Part shown: positions 17,990 to 26,465 of the stretch, piece by piece | How the letters are laid out: each line of letters begins with the position of its first letter | How positions within the stretch are numbered: position 1 is the stretch's first letter | Assembly (NCBI GenBank): GCA_045106475.1 | Contig: JBGCEO010000011.1 | Coordinates: 1 to 64,000, forward strand | Origin: Granulosicoccus sp045106475 | GTDB taxonomy: Bacteria > Pseudomonadota > Gammaproteobacteria > Granulosicoccales > Granulosicoccaceae | Length of the DNA stretch: 64,000 nt | Direction of reading: 5' to 3' | Translations under genes and position numbers: made by a program | Notes under the pieces: generated by a model | The model's input: only the letters and a program-made list of their open reading frames with translations | Databases searched by the model: none | What the model was told of the DNA's origin: nothing

Positions 17990-18045
17990 AGCCAATTGCC
18001 CTACAATTGATCCAACTTATGTTAGCTCAATGGAGCGCAGTGCGG

Positions 18046-18540
18046 ATGGCTGCAAGAGAACAGGTTATTCCAACCCCTGCATTAGTACTGGGCGTTGCTG
18101 GATTGTTACCCTTTATAGCAACGGCCCTCGCAAGTTGTACTCCAAGCAATATTATTGAACTGTTGGCAGGCGCTCATTCGGCACCAGCACTCAAACAACT
18201 TGCCTTGAACGCTCTGGGTGCCTACGGTGCCGTTATTCTGAGCTTTCTTGGAGGCATTCGCTGGGGCAGTCTTCTCAGCGACACCTCTCGTCTGCAACAA
18301 TGGCAGCCACTTGCATTGAGCGTGGTTCCAAGCCTGATTGCTTGGCCAGCGCTTTTGCTCAAACCATCGTTAATGTTGTCAATCCTGGTGGTGGGGTTTC
18401 TTTTCCAGTTTGCACTTGATGTTAAGGCAGTCAAACGAGGCGAATTGCCCCCATGGTTTGGGCGCTTGAGAACAATCCTTACAACGGGTGCTGTGTTATC
18501 ACTCCTGGCAGGACTTATTGCTCACTCACTCTTTAGCTGA
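18046..18540 (+). CDS. DUF3429-family inner-membrane protein
   Basis: About 164 residues with five or six hydrophobic segments. SFLGGIRWG and the later FQFALDVKAV with LPPWFGRLR are characteristic of DUF3429 (related to eukaryotic TMEM69). No biochemical role is established. I prefer ATG 18046, with GGAG at 18032-18035, over upstream TTG 18007 or ATG 18019. It follows the peroxidase gene closely and may be cotranscribed. Its last 19 bases overlap the convergent flavin reductase gene. Confidence 0.72.
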   Translation: MAAREQVIPTPALVLGVAGLLPFIATALASCTPSNIIELLAGAHSAPALKQLALNALGAYGAVILSFLGGIRWGSLLSDTSRLQQWQPLALSVVPSLIAWPALLLKPSLMLSILVVGFLFQFALDVKAVKRGELPPWFGRLRTILTTGAVLSLLAGLIAHSLFS

Positions 18541-19172
18541 ACGCTGGAGGGTTTGGGATAAGGGAGCCGTCCAAGTGAAGCTGGCAGGTGGTACTCATCG
18601 AGGCCTGAAATGGCAACTAAGTCTCCATCACTCAAGTTCAAGTGGCCATCCTGAGTCATCAAATTGTCTGCTAATCGGATTTCCTTGATTTCACCAATAA
18701 CCAGAACCGTCTTGTTGACAGCAAGCGTCTGCGTTTCGATCAGAGACACGCCAACTTTGAGGGGACTCTCTTGCACATAGGGAGCGCGAACAACATCCGA
18801 AAACTCGGGGGTTAAGCCAACAGCTGTAAATTCTGATTCATCGCGCGGGTAACGAGCACTGGTTTGATGAGCTTGTTTGAATAACGCTTTGGTAACTGCA
18901 CTTAGCGTAAAGCATTCAGTCTCCATCATATTTTCCAGAGAGTGCCTGGGAACCGAATGAGGTCTTAATAAGCAACCAATCAATGGTGGGTTTGCGCCTA
19001 CATGAAAAACCGAGCTAACCAGAGCAAGATTGGTTTGCTCCTTGGAGTTGATCGTTCCCAATAAATTCGCACTCTTGTACCCCGAAAGAGCATTGATCAG
19101 ATTTGCTCGCTGACGTTTGTCCATTTGATCAAGCTCGTTTCGATCAATGGCTCTATGCGGGTAGGTAATCAT
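18522..19172 (-). CDS. Flavin reductase-like FMN-binding protein
   Basis: 216 residues with the split-barrel FMN-binding fold of the flavin reductase/DIM6-NTAB family. SANLLGTINSKEQTNLALVS and FHVGANPPLIGCLLRP are the FMN phosphate-binding strand and loop region, and HSLENMMETECFTLSAV continues the barrel. The substrate cannot be assigned; family members reduce flavins or act as oxygenase partners. It lies 46 bases after selD on the same strand, so it is probably the third gene of the mnmH-selD unit. A selenium-related role is possible but unproven. Confidence 0.75.
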   Translation of the reverse strand: MITYPHRAIDRNELDQMDKRQRANLINALSGYKSANLLGTINSKEQTNLALVSSVFHVGANPPLIGCLLRPHSVPRHSLENMMETECFTLSAVTKALFKQAHQTSARYPRDESEFTAVGLTPEFSDVVRAPYVQESPLKVGVSLIETQTLAVNKTVLVIGEIKEIRLADNLMTQDGHLNLSDGDLVAISGLDEYHLPASLGRLPYPKPSSVQLKSE

Positions 19173-19218
19173 TTTGATTGAAGGTGTTCTCCACAGGCTT
19201 GAAAATGGCTGCCCGCGA

Positions 19219-21468
19219 TCAGCCTAGCCGGAGATGAGGTTCCTTATGGACAGTGCCAATAACAGACGCTTCACCATAACCCGCTAGGGCAAGCTTCTCA
19301 AGGCAACTCGTTTTATTGTGCGCTGGTATCACGGCCAACAACCCTCCACCAGTTTGAGGATCACACAAAAGCATCTGCGTTGACAAAGGCACCTCCGCAT
19401 CAACTAAAAAGCGTGGCAAAACGCGTTTGTTTTGTTGCCATAATGAGCTATGCACCATGTTTTCGGAAAGTAGAAATGCGCCCGATAAAACCGGTACTCG
19501 CGAAGCAGCGATGTTGGCACCCAAAGCACTTCCCCTAAACAGACGTTCCAAATGCCCAAGCAAGCCAAAGCCCGTTACATCAGTCATAACGCTGGCCCCA
19601 TGTTGCCGTAAAGTGGTTGCTGCCACACTATTACTCTGTAGCATCACCCGTATAGCGTTAGACACATCGTTACCGTTTGCCTTTTGCTGCATGAGTCCTG
19701 CGAACAGCGTACCGATACCCAAAGGCTGAGTGAGCACCAAAACATCACCAACCTTTATCTTACTCAAGGCGACACTGGAACGCAGTTTCTCTTCAGAATC
19801 AGTGGTAGACGCGGATGAATCTGATTGCATAACCGCATTCACAACCAAGGCCACCGATAGTTCCTTTCCCTGAGTAGTGTGCCCGCCAACGAGAGCGCAG
19901 CCTTCCTGGTTCAGCGCATCAACAATACCACTCATCAGTAGGCGTAGATCTCGCTCGACTATCGTTGGGCTAGCTTCGGCTACTGTGACAACAACCTGTG
20001 CCGATTGAGGTGTAGCATCCAAGGTGACAACATCACTTAAGGCATGTAATGCTGCCATTCTTCCGAGTAGGTACTGATCATCGACAATGGCATTGATCTG
20101 ATCAACCGATTGAACGAGGTTCATGGCACCTAATTGCAAAACAGCCGCATCGCCAGCGTCAGACAACTCCGTAACAACATCATCACGTTCAATTGGGTTC
20201 AAGAATTCAATCACTGATTCAAGCGTGTCAGCCCCCACTTTTGCACCACAGCCACGGCAAGGCATTATGTTACTGGCATGTATATTGTCCAGCTCTCGCA
20301 GTGCATTGGGAAGTACAGCTACGGCTGGATTACGTTTCATGGCGGGAAGCTCGGTGAACTTGCGCATGAACTTCTGATCAATAGAATCTTTCCAACGCCA
20401 AATCCAGTTGGCTTCCAGGGCAAAGGCACCCCTGCTTGCGATAGCGGATTTTTCTCCGGTTGCCATAAGACTCAAAAAATCTTTTTGAGGTTCATAGCTA
20501 ACCAGCTTTTCACCCAGAACATAGGCTCTCAAGTTTTTGAATAAGTAGGGTGCCTGGCGCACTGCGAACACACCTGCTTTAGCACTTGGAGTGAGCGTCT
20601 GTGTGCCTATGTCACCAGTAGCAAATACAAAGTCATGAGATTCGCTTTGCAAGGTTGCCCGAGTTGCTACAAATCCACGCTTGTCCGTGGATAGCCCGGC
20701 ATCCGCAGGCCAGGTCGGCCCCATGGCAGCCGTGCACCAGAGGATTTCATCCAGCTCAACGACTCGACCATCAACAGCCTCAAGGCAACCCGATTTGACT
20801 CTTGCTACATCAAAGTTAGAGACCACGTTTATTCCAAGGCGAGTTGCAGCCTTCAAAGCCAATTCACCTACCTTCTCAGGCCGCCCTCTAATAGGCTTTT
20901 CTCCTCGCAAAAACCATAAGCAGTTTGCGTTGGTATCCCTCAGCGCATAGCGCATAGCGGTAACCAATTCAAAGCCTCCGGCCCCCGAGCCAACAACCCC
21001 TATCGCAAGATTGTCTGAACCGGGTTCTTCAACTCGCTCCAGCAGCGCTTGCCAGCGCTTGAAGAAGTTGTGTACAGGTTTCACTGGTGTTACAAATTCT
21101 TTCGAACCTGGTACCGACAAGTCAGGTGTTGAACCGGTGTCCAGCGATAGAACATCAAACTCCAGAACCGGGCGTTGAGTAAATCGTAGCTGCTTCGATT
21201 CCAAATCGAGGCCCACGACGGTGTCTTCGATGAATCTTACGCCTGCCCACGTGCATAAGTTCAGCAGATCCACATGTATTTCATCAACACTGTAATGCCC
21301 TGCAATCAACCCGGGCAGCATGCCGGAATAAGGTGTCTGGTTAGCACTGGACACTAAGCTGAGGCGGACACCGGGCAGCGGATTCATGGCCCACTGCCTA
21401 ATCAGCAAAACATGACTATGACCACCACCTAACAGGCAGATATCTCGAACTATCGAGGGGTTATTCAA
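19219..21468 (-). CDS. selD: FAD/NAD(P)-oxidoreductase fused to selenide, water dikinase
   Basis: A 749-residue fusion. Residues 1-380 are a two-dinucleotide-fold oxidoreductase like NDH-2/sulfide:quinone reductases (CLLGGGHSHV, VVGSGAGGFELV, FATGDIG). Residues 395-749 are SelD, which makes selenophosphate from selenide and ATP. The active-site segment PCRGCGAKVG has C404, C407 and K410; further SelD motifs are SDAGDAAV, VGGHTTQGKE, DVTGFGLLGHL and LCDPQTGGGLL. The oxidoreductase half probably delivers reduced selenium to the kinase. The start is TTG with GGTGAG eight bases upstream, overlapping the end of mnmH by eight bases. Confidence 0.92.
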   Translation of the reverse strand: MNNPSIVRDICLLGGGHSHVLLIRQWAMNPLPGVRLSLVSSANQTPYSGMLPGLIAGHYSVDEIHVDLLNLCTWAGVRFIEDTVVGLDLESKQLRFTQRPVLEFDVLSLDTGSTPDLSVPGSKEFVTPVKPVHNFFKRWQALLERVEEPGSDNLAIGVVGSGAGGFELVTAMRYALRDTNANCLWFLRGEKPIRGRPEKVGELALKAATRLGINVVSNFDVARVKSGCLEAVDGRVVELDEILWCTAAMGPTWPADAGLSTDKRGFVATRATLQSESHDFVFATGDIGTQTLTPSAKAGVFAVRQAPYLFKNLRAYVLGEKLVSYEPQKDFLSLMATGEKSAIASRGAFALEANWIWRWKDSIDQKFMRKFTELPAMKRNPAVAVLPNALRELDNIHASNIMPCRGCGAKVGADTLESVIEFLNPIERDDVVTELSDAGDAAVLQLGAMNLVQSVDQINAIVDDQYLLGRMAALHALSDVVTLDATPQSAQVVVTVAEASPTIVERDLRLLMSGIVDALNQEGCALVGGHTTQGKELSVALVVNAVMQSDSSASTTDSEEKLRSSVALSKIKVGDVLVLTQPLGIGTLFAGLMQQKANGNDVSNAIRVMLQSNSVAATTLRQHGASVMTDVTGFGLLGHLERLFRGSALGANIAASRVPVLSGAFLLSENMVHSSLWQQNKRVLPRFLVDAEVPLSTQMLLCDPQTGGGLLAVIPAHNKTSCLEKLALAGYGEASVIGTVHKEPHLRLG

Positions 21469-22615
21469 GACTACTCACCATCTCGCTAATATCATCAGCC
21501 GATCCAGCGAAAATCACCCGTTTCGTTTTCTTGCTCAGCTGATAGTCATACATCGGGTCATAGTATTTGCTCAACAATAGTTCTATGAACTCAGCATAGA
21601 ATGAGGTGTCGTTGTGTGCTAAATGTTGGTGCAGAGCCTGCTCCAATAGTTCCAACGCATGTCTATAGTTTTCACCACCAAAACGTTTTTGGATACGGGC
21701 AAGGCTGTTACGGTGATGATCACAAAAAGCACTGAACCCGGCCTCTTTACCCAACAGTTGAGTATAACGTTGCAATAGATCGGGAACATAATCATCAAAG
21801 CAGTGGCGTATTCGTCGCTGCATATCACAATCTAAAATAACTATGGGTGCTTGCAGCATCGCCTCTCTTAAGCGATCAGGTAAACACACTCGGCCAATCA
21901 GTCTAGCCTCATCTTCCAGATACACCCTGCTAACTCCAGCCTCACGAAGCCTAAGTAAAGCGATGGTGACTGAATGTTCAAAATCGATATTGCGCGGCTG
22001 TTCATTGGTTAAACCACCAAAGCTTGATCCACGATGCTCTGCAAGGGCTTCAAGATCGACAGTGTCTCCAAGCTGATTGACAAGCAAGGTTTTGCCACTG
22101 CCGGTACGGCCCCCGATGAGCATCAAATCCATGGTCGTGCAAAGCTTGTCCAAGGATTCTATCAGGTAGCTTCGTAGCGCTTTGTAACCACCTTTAACCA
22201 GCGGTATCTCCAGACCCGCTTCTTTTAACCACTGCTGTGTTATTCGCGAGCGCAGGCCACCACGAAAACAGTACAAGGCTCCATTGGGGTTTTGTTCAAA
22301 AAAATCTACCCAACATTTTATTCGCTGCTGACGAAGATCCGCCGTGAGTAGTTTGGCACCTAGTTCGATAGCGCTTTGCTGCCCCTGCTCTTTGTACCGT
22401 ATCCCAACCAAATGACGCTCTTCGTCGGACAGCAGCGGCAGATTAACTGCCTCGGGAAACGCACCTTTATCAAACTCTACCGGTGCACGGACATCCAGCA
22501 AGGGCACCCCTGCAAGCAATAGATCTTTATAGTTAAGCAAACTAGCGCCAGGTTGTTTGGGCACCTCAATGCCGGACTCAAGCGCTTGAGGATGCCCTTC
22601 ATTCATATCAGGCAT
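21461..22615 (-). CDS. mnmH: tRNA 2-selenouridine synthase
   Basis: 384 residues. The N-terminal rhodanese domain has LLDVRAPVEF and the catalytic cysteine in LYCFRGGLRS (C116); the C-terminal P-loop domain starts GGRTGSGKT (168-176). MnmH (SelU/YbbB) geranylates and then selenates the wobble 2-thiouridine of tRNAs for Lys, Glu and Gln, using selenophosphate. The overlapping selD gene supplies that donor, so this two-gene unit forms a complete selenouridine route. AGGA precedes the ATG by nine bases. No selA, selB, selC or selenoprotein is visible here, so selenium use may be limited to tRNA. Confidence 0.95.
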   Translation of the reverse strand: MPDMNEGHPQALESGIEVPKQPGASLLNYKDLLLAGVPLLDVRAPVEFDKGAFPEAVNLPLLSDEERHLVGIRYKEQGQQSAIELGAKLLTADLRQQRIKCWVDFFEQNPNGALYCFRGGLRSRITQQWLKEAGLEIPLVKGGYKALRSYLIESLDKLCTTMDLMLIGGRTGSGKTLLVNQLGDTVDLEALAEHRGSSFGGLTNEQPRNIDFEHSVTIALLRLREAGVSRVYLEDEARLIGRVCLPDRLREAMLQAPIVILDCDMQRRIRHCFDDYVPDLLQRYTQLLGKEAGFSAFCDHHRNSLARIQKRFGGENYRHALELLEQALHQHLAHNDTSFYAEFIELLLSKYYDPMYDYQLSKKTKRVIFAGSADDISEMVSSLE

Positions 22616-22636
22616 CCATCAATTCCTACTGGCGTC

Positions 22637-23968
22637 TCAGCCCCTGTCACTGATCAGTTTTTTCATGGCATCCGCGGATGGAAGCACACCCTTGGCTGCA
22701 AATTCCTGAAGCTTGTTTCTGGAGTCTTCGATATCAAGATTACGCAGGGATAACTGACCAATCCTATCGAGTGGACTAAAGGCTTCTTGCTCGACCACTT
22801 CCATTGAGAGATTTTCAGGAGCATACGTTAAGGCATCACTCTCAGTATTGAGCAATGAATAGTCATCTCCTCGGCGCAATTCAAGCGTGACAGTTCCGCT
22901 GACGCCTTGACCTATCCATTTTTGCAATGTGTCCCTGAGCATCAGAGACTGGGGGTCGAACCACCGCCCTTGGTAAAGCAGTTTTCCTAGCCGACGACCA
23001 AGCATATGATAGTTATCCAAGGTGTCCTCATTGTGGATGCCGTTGAGCAAGCGCTCATAGGCAATGTGCAGCAAGGCCATACCCGGTGCTTCGTAAATAC
23101 CGCGACTCTTGGCTTCGATGATGCGGTTCTCGATTTGATCGCACATGCCCAAGCCATGCCTACCGCCAATAGCGTTGGCCTCTTTGAACAGCGCAACCGG
23201 CGAATCAAACTGTTTTCCATTGAGTGCCACTGGCATTCCTTCAGCGTACGTGATGCTCACCTGCTCATCAGGAATCTCGATAGACGAGTCCCAGAATTTA
23301 ACACCCATGATCGGCTCGACAATATGCATGCCCCGATCAAGAAACTCCAGATCTTTGGCCTCATGAGTTGCTCCCAGAATATTCGCATCGGTTGAGTATG
23401 CTTTTTCCTTGCTGTCCCGATACTCAAAACCATTGGCATTCAGAAAATCACTCATCTCAGTACGACCACCCAACTCAGCTACAAAGTCACTATCTAGCCA
23501 GGGCTTGTAAATCTGCAGAGCCGGATTGGTCATCAAGCCATATCGGTAGAATCGCTCGATGTCATTGCCTTTGTAAGTCGAACCATCACCCCAGATATGT
23601 ACATCATCGGCTTGCATGGCTCGGACCAGAATGGTGCCCGTCACTGCACGCCCAAGTGGAGTGGTGTTGAAATACTTTTTGCCGCCACTGGATATGTGAA
23701 AAGCTCCGCACATGATGGCAACAAGCCCTTCGTTGACCAGCACATCTGTGCAATCAACGGTGCGGGCTTCTTCCGCCCCATAGGTTCGTGCACGCGCGGC
23801 GATATCGGCGAAGTCATCCTCGTCAGGTTGGCCAAGATCAGCTGTATACGCATAAGGCACAGCACCTTTTTGCCTCATCCAGGCGATCGCAGCAGATGTA
23901 TCCAGGCCTCCAGAAAAGGCAATGCCCACCTTCTTTCCAACCGGCAACGACAATAAAATTTTATTCAT
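22637..23968 (-). CDS. argG: Argininosuccinate synthase (type 2, E. coli-like)
   Basis: About 443 residues. It condenses citrulline and aspartate with ATP in arginine biosynthesis. The PP-loop AFSGGLDTSAAIAW lies at the N-terminus, followed by YTADLGQPDEDD, GNDIERFYRYG and the C-terminal extension of the E. coli-type enzyme. I chose ATG 23968 (MNKILLSLPVGKKVGIAFSG), as the 15 codons upstream encode a Trp/Phe/Cys-rich stretch unlike family N-termini. No other arg genes are adjacent. The stop is 21 bases upstream of the mnmH start, so mnmH and selD may be read through from it. Confidence 0.96.
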   Translation of the reverse strand: MNKILLSLPVGKKVGIAFSGGLDTSAAIAWMRQKGAVPYAYTADLGQPDEDDFADIAARARTYGAEEARTVDCTDVLVNEGLVAIMCGAFHISSGGKKYFNTTPLGRAVTGTILVRAMQADDVHIWGDGSTYKGNDIERFYRYGLMTNPALQIYKPWLDSDFVAELGGRTEMSDFLNANGFEYRDSKEKAYSTDANILGATHEAKDLEFLDRGMHIVEPIMGVKFWDSSIEIPDEQVSITYAEGMPVALNGKQFDSPVALFKEANAIGGRHGLGMCDQIENRIIEAKSRGIYEAPGMALLHIAYERLLNGIHNEDTLDNYHMLGRRLGKLLYQGRWFDPQSLMLRDTLQKWIGQGVSGTVTLELRRGDDYSLLNTESDALTYAPENLSMEVVEQEAFSPLDRIGQLSLRNLDIEDSRNKLQEFAAKGVLPSADAMKKLISDRG

Positions 23969-24366
23969 CAAGCAAAAACACACAAATACCAACACGGCCC
24001 ACCAGTCTAACAAACATCCCTACTGGGGTCGGACCTTCATTACTTGTTGAATTCAATAAATGTTTTTGAATAAACAGGCAAAATCAACACGCAAAACAGG
24101 CTTTGACATTTAACTGAGCGGTTTTAGCCCCCTCAGCAACACAAAGGCAAGCCAAATGACTCTTGCTGAGCACTGCATGAGTGCACCGGATTAAAACGTC
24201 TCAGTGATGGTTGAAAAGCCAGATTTTCGCGCCCAATAGGCCAATTTGCACGTGCGACAAATTGTTTTCATTGCCAGGTGTATTTTTAAACAAAGACTTA
24301 CGGCGGTCCGACCCGGGGCGATATGGACTTACGGTGGTCCGACCCGTTAGGACTGCTTAGGCGCGG
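23969..24366. other. Repeat-rich intergenic region upstream of argG
   Basis: 398 bases without a gene. It holds the argG promoter, GGGTCGGACC at 24026-24035, a TTGAATTCAA palindrome near 24048, CTCAGCAA/TTGCTGAG (24132-24139 and 24163-24170) and GCACT/AGTGC (24170-24184) inverted repeats, and a pair of 21-base direct repeats ending at 24346. The nucleoside permease gene ends at 24367 on the minus strand, so these repeats lie in its 3' UTR. That transcript could read through into argG. Confidence 0.65.
24295..24346. repeat. Two 21-base direct repeats carrying GGTCCGACCC
   Basis: GACTTACGG(C/T)GGTCCGACCCG occurs at 24295-24315 and 24326-24346, differing by one base, at a 31-base period. The core GGTCCGACCC recurs inverted at 24026-24035, nearer argG. 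The short palindrome-like core and the three copies suggest a small repeated extragenic element or protein-binding sites. Confidence 0.85.
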
Positions 24367-25338
24367 TTAGCGTTCTTTGAGGAAGGGGATGCCGACCGCT
24401 TTGGGGGCAGTGGCGCGACCGATAAAACCTGCCAGCAACACTACGGTGAGGATATAGGGCAAAGCCTGGATCGCTTGCACGGGCACCTCACCAATGCCGG
24501 GTAGTACCACCCCTTGAAGCCGGATCGCCACGGCGTCGAGAAAACCAAACATCAGGCAAGCCAACATAGCAGGTACTGGACGCCATTTTCCGAAGATCAA
24601 TGCAGCCAGAGCGATATAACCCTGCCCCGCAGTCATTTCCCTGACAAAGGCTGCATTCTGTGCCGTTGACAGATAGGTGCCAGCTATCCCGGACAAGGCA
24701 CCGCATAACGCAACTGCGGAATATCGAAGGCCGCTTACCGATAGACCCGCGGTATCAACAGCCAGCGGATTCTCACCAACTGCACGCAGGCGCAGCCCGA
24801 AGCGGGTTCGATAAACCACCCACCAGGTAAAGAACACAGCTAACCACGCAACGTAAACCAAAAAATTATGTCCACTGATAACATCACTATAAAACTGCCC
24901 AATGAAGGGAATCGATTTGGCAGCATCCGCAAACGGCAACTCCAGAGGCATAAATCGGGCTTCGCTTGCCAATGCCGGTGTTTGCCCGCCCTGCGAAAAC
25001 CAGGCTATACCCAAGACGACCGTTAAACCTGAGGCCAGGATATTAATGGCCAGGCCGCTCACGACCTGATTACCTCGATGAGTGATACAGGCAAAACCAT
25101 GAACCAGAGCCAGTGCAACGCCTACCACAATACCGCAGCCCAGTGCCAGCCAGGCACTGCCGGTTACCGCCGCAACTGCGCCGGCTGCAAAAGCAGACGC
25201 CAGCATCTTGCCTTCCAGACTGATGTCCACGATGCCAGATCGTTCAGAAAACAAGCCAGCCATTGCCGCCAGAATTAACGGCGTGGAAACCCTAAGGGTG
25301 GCATCGAGTATGGCTAACAGTGCAGAAAAGCTATCCAT
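24367..25338 (-). CDS. Nucleoside ABC transporter permease 2 (YufQ/NupC type)
   Basis: A 323-residue, highly hydrophobic permease of the BPD_transp_2 family. LFSERSGIVDISLEGKML near the N-terminus and LRAVGENPLAVDTAGLSV in a cytoplasmic loop are characteristic of permeases paired with BMP-type binding proteins. Together with the upstream permease it forms the membrane channel. It is the last of four genes; its start overlaps the stop of the previous permease by one base. The 3' UTR contains the GGTCCGACCC repeats. Confidence 0.9.
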   Translation of the reverse strand: MDSFSALLAILDATLRVSTPLILAAMAGLFSERSGIVDISLEGKMLASAFAAGAVAAVTGSAWLALGCGIVVGVALALVHGFACITHRGNQVVSGLAINILASGLTVVLGIAWFSQGGQTPALASEARFMPLELPFADAAKSIPFIGQFYSDVISGHNFLVYVAWLAVFFTWWVVYRTRFGLRLRAVGENPLAVDTAGLSVSGLRYSAVALCGALSGIAGTYLSTAQNAAFVREMTAGQGYIALAALIFGKWRPVPAMLACLMFGFLDAVAIRLQGVVLPGIGEVPVQAIQALPYILTVVLLAGFIGRATAPKAVGIPFLKER

Positions 25339-26465
25339 CAGGCAGGTACGACCTCATCAACCGGCTTGAATAGCAGGTAAAGTCGAACTACCCATGGTCG
25401 TAGCATCAGTGCTAAAGCACCTGAAAACAGAATGATCAACCCTTGAATGGCCACCACCATTTCACGCGTGATCTTGGGGATTTCGAAGGCCAGCTCGGCC
25501 CCGCCCTGATACAAGACCCCAAACAGCAAACTCGCCATGATGATGCCAATGGGATGATTTCGCCCCATCAACGATACAGCAATGCCTGTGAAACCATAGC
25601 CGGCAGTAAAGTTAAGCAACAGGCGGTGGTGAACTCCCATGATCTCGTTTACCGCCACAAAACCTGCTAGAGCACCGGATAAACACATGGCGGCAATGAC
25701 TACGTTCTTAGGTTTTATACCAGCATAACGCGCCGCATCTTCGCTATGTCCCGCTGTTCTAAGCTCATAACCCCACCGAGTGCGCCAAATGTAGACCCAC
25801 ACGAAAAGGCAACAGGCCAGCGCAAAAAACAAAGAGAGATTGAGCGGTGTTCGTGTGACTGCTATGCCAAACCAAGCTAGAAATTCATGCATGAAGGGCA
25901 ACCAGGCAGACTCATCAAAAAGGCGCGATTCGGGTGACATCTGCCCCGGCTTGATCAGAACATTCACCAGCAAATACACCATGATCGAGGCGGCTATGAA
26001 ATTGAACATGATCGTGGTGATTACAATGTGGCTGCCGCGGTGCGCCTGCAACCAGGCAGGGATGAACGCCCAGGCAGCACCAAACAATCCGGCAGCGATA
26101 ATCCCAATGGGTATAAGCAATAGCGCAGGCAAGTATTGATCTAGCGTTAAAAACACAACGCCTACACCCAACCCACCGATATAGGCCTGGCCTTCGCCGC
26201 CAATGTTGAAGAGGCTGGCATGAAACGCAACAGCGACGGCCAAACCGGTAAAGATGAAGTTGGTTGTGTAATACAGGGTGTAGCCAATCGCTTCGTCATA
26301 ACCAAAAGCGCCGTTAATCATGATGCCAACCGCTTCAATCGGATTAACGCCGATAGCCAGCATGATCAGACCAGAAAAAAACAAGGCCATGATGATATTG
26401 AGTACAGGTATCACACCTATCTCAAGCCAAGCCGGTAAATTTATACTGCTAGTGTTGATGCTCAT
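25338..26465 (-). CDS. Nucleoside ABC transporter permease 1 (YufP/NupB type)
   Basis: 375 residues with about ten membrane segments. It contains FNIGGEGQAYIGGLGVG and GYELRTAGHSEDAARYAGI, the loop motif shared by sugar and nucleoside permeases of the RbsC-like fold. It dimerises with the second permease to move nucleosides inward. It overlaps the ATPase gene by four bases and the next permease by one base, a tightly coupled order typical of BMP-type transporter operons. No exact substrate specificity can be read from the sequence; the downstream nucleoside hydrolase and ribokinase support nucleosides. Confidence 0.9.
   Translation of the reverse strand: MSINTSSINLPAWLEIGVIPVLNIIMALFFSGLIMLAIGVNPIEAVGIMINGAFGYDEAIGYTLYYTTNFIFTGLAVAVAFHASLFNIGGEGQAYIGGLGVGVVFLTLDQYLPALLLIPIGIIAAGLFGAAWAFIPAWLQAHRGSHIVITTIMFNFIAASIMVYLLVNVLIKPGQMSPESRLFDESAWLPFMHEFLAWFGIAVTRTPLNLSLFFALACCLFVWVYIWRTRWGYELRTAGHSEDAARYAGIKPKNVVIAAMCLSGALAGFVAVNEIMGVHHRLLLNFTAGYGFTGIAVSLMGRNHPIGIIMASLLFGVLYQGGAELAFEIPKITREMVVAIQGLIILFSGALALMLRPWVVRLYLLFKPVDEVVPA

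Noticed and set aside
24040..24090. Possible ARG box (ArgR site) upstream of argG
   Set aside because: TGAAT and ATTCA occur, but overlapped as TTGAATTCAA or in the wrong order and spacing for the usual 18-base site. I do not claim ArgR control.
24295..24346. Possible CRISPR-like repeats
   Set aside because: Only two direct copies with a 10-base gap between them, no cas genes, and an inverted third core copy. That is not a CRISPR array.
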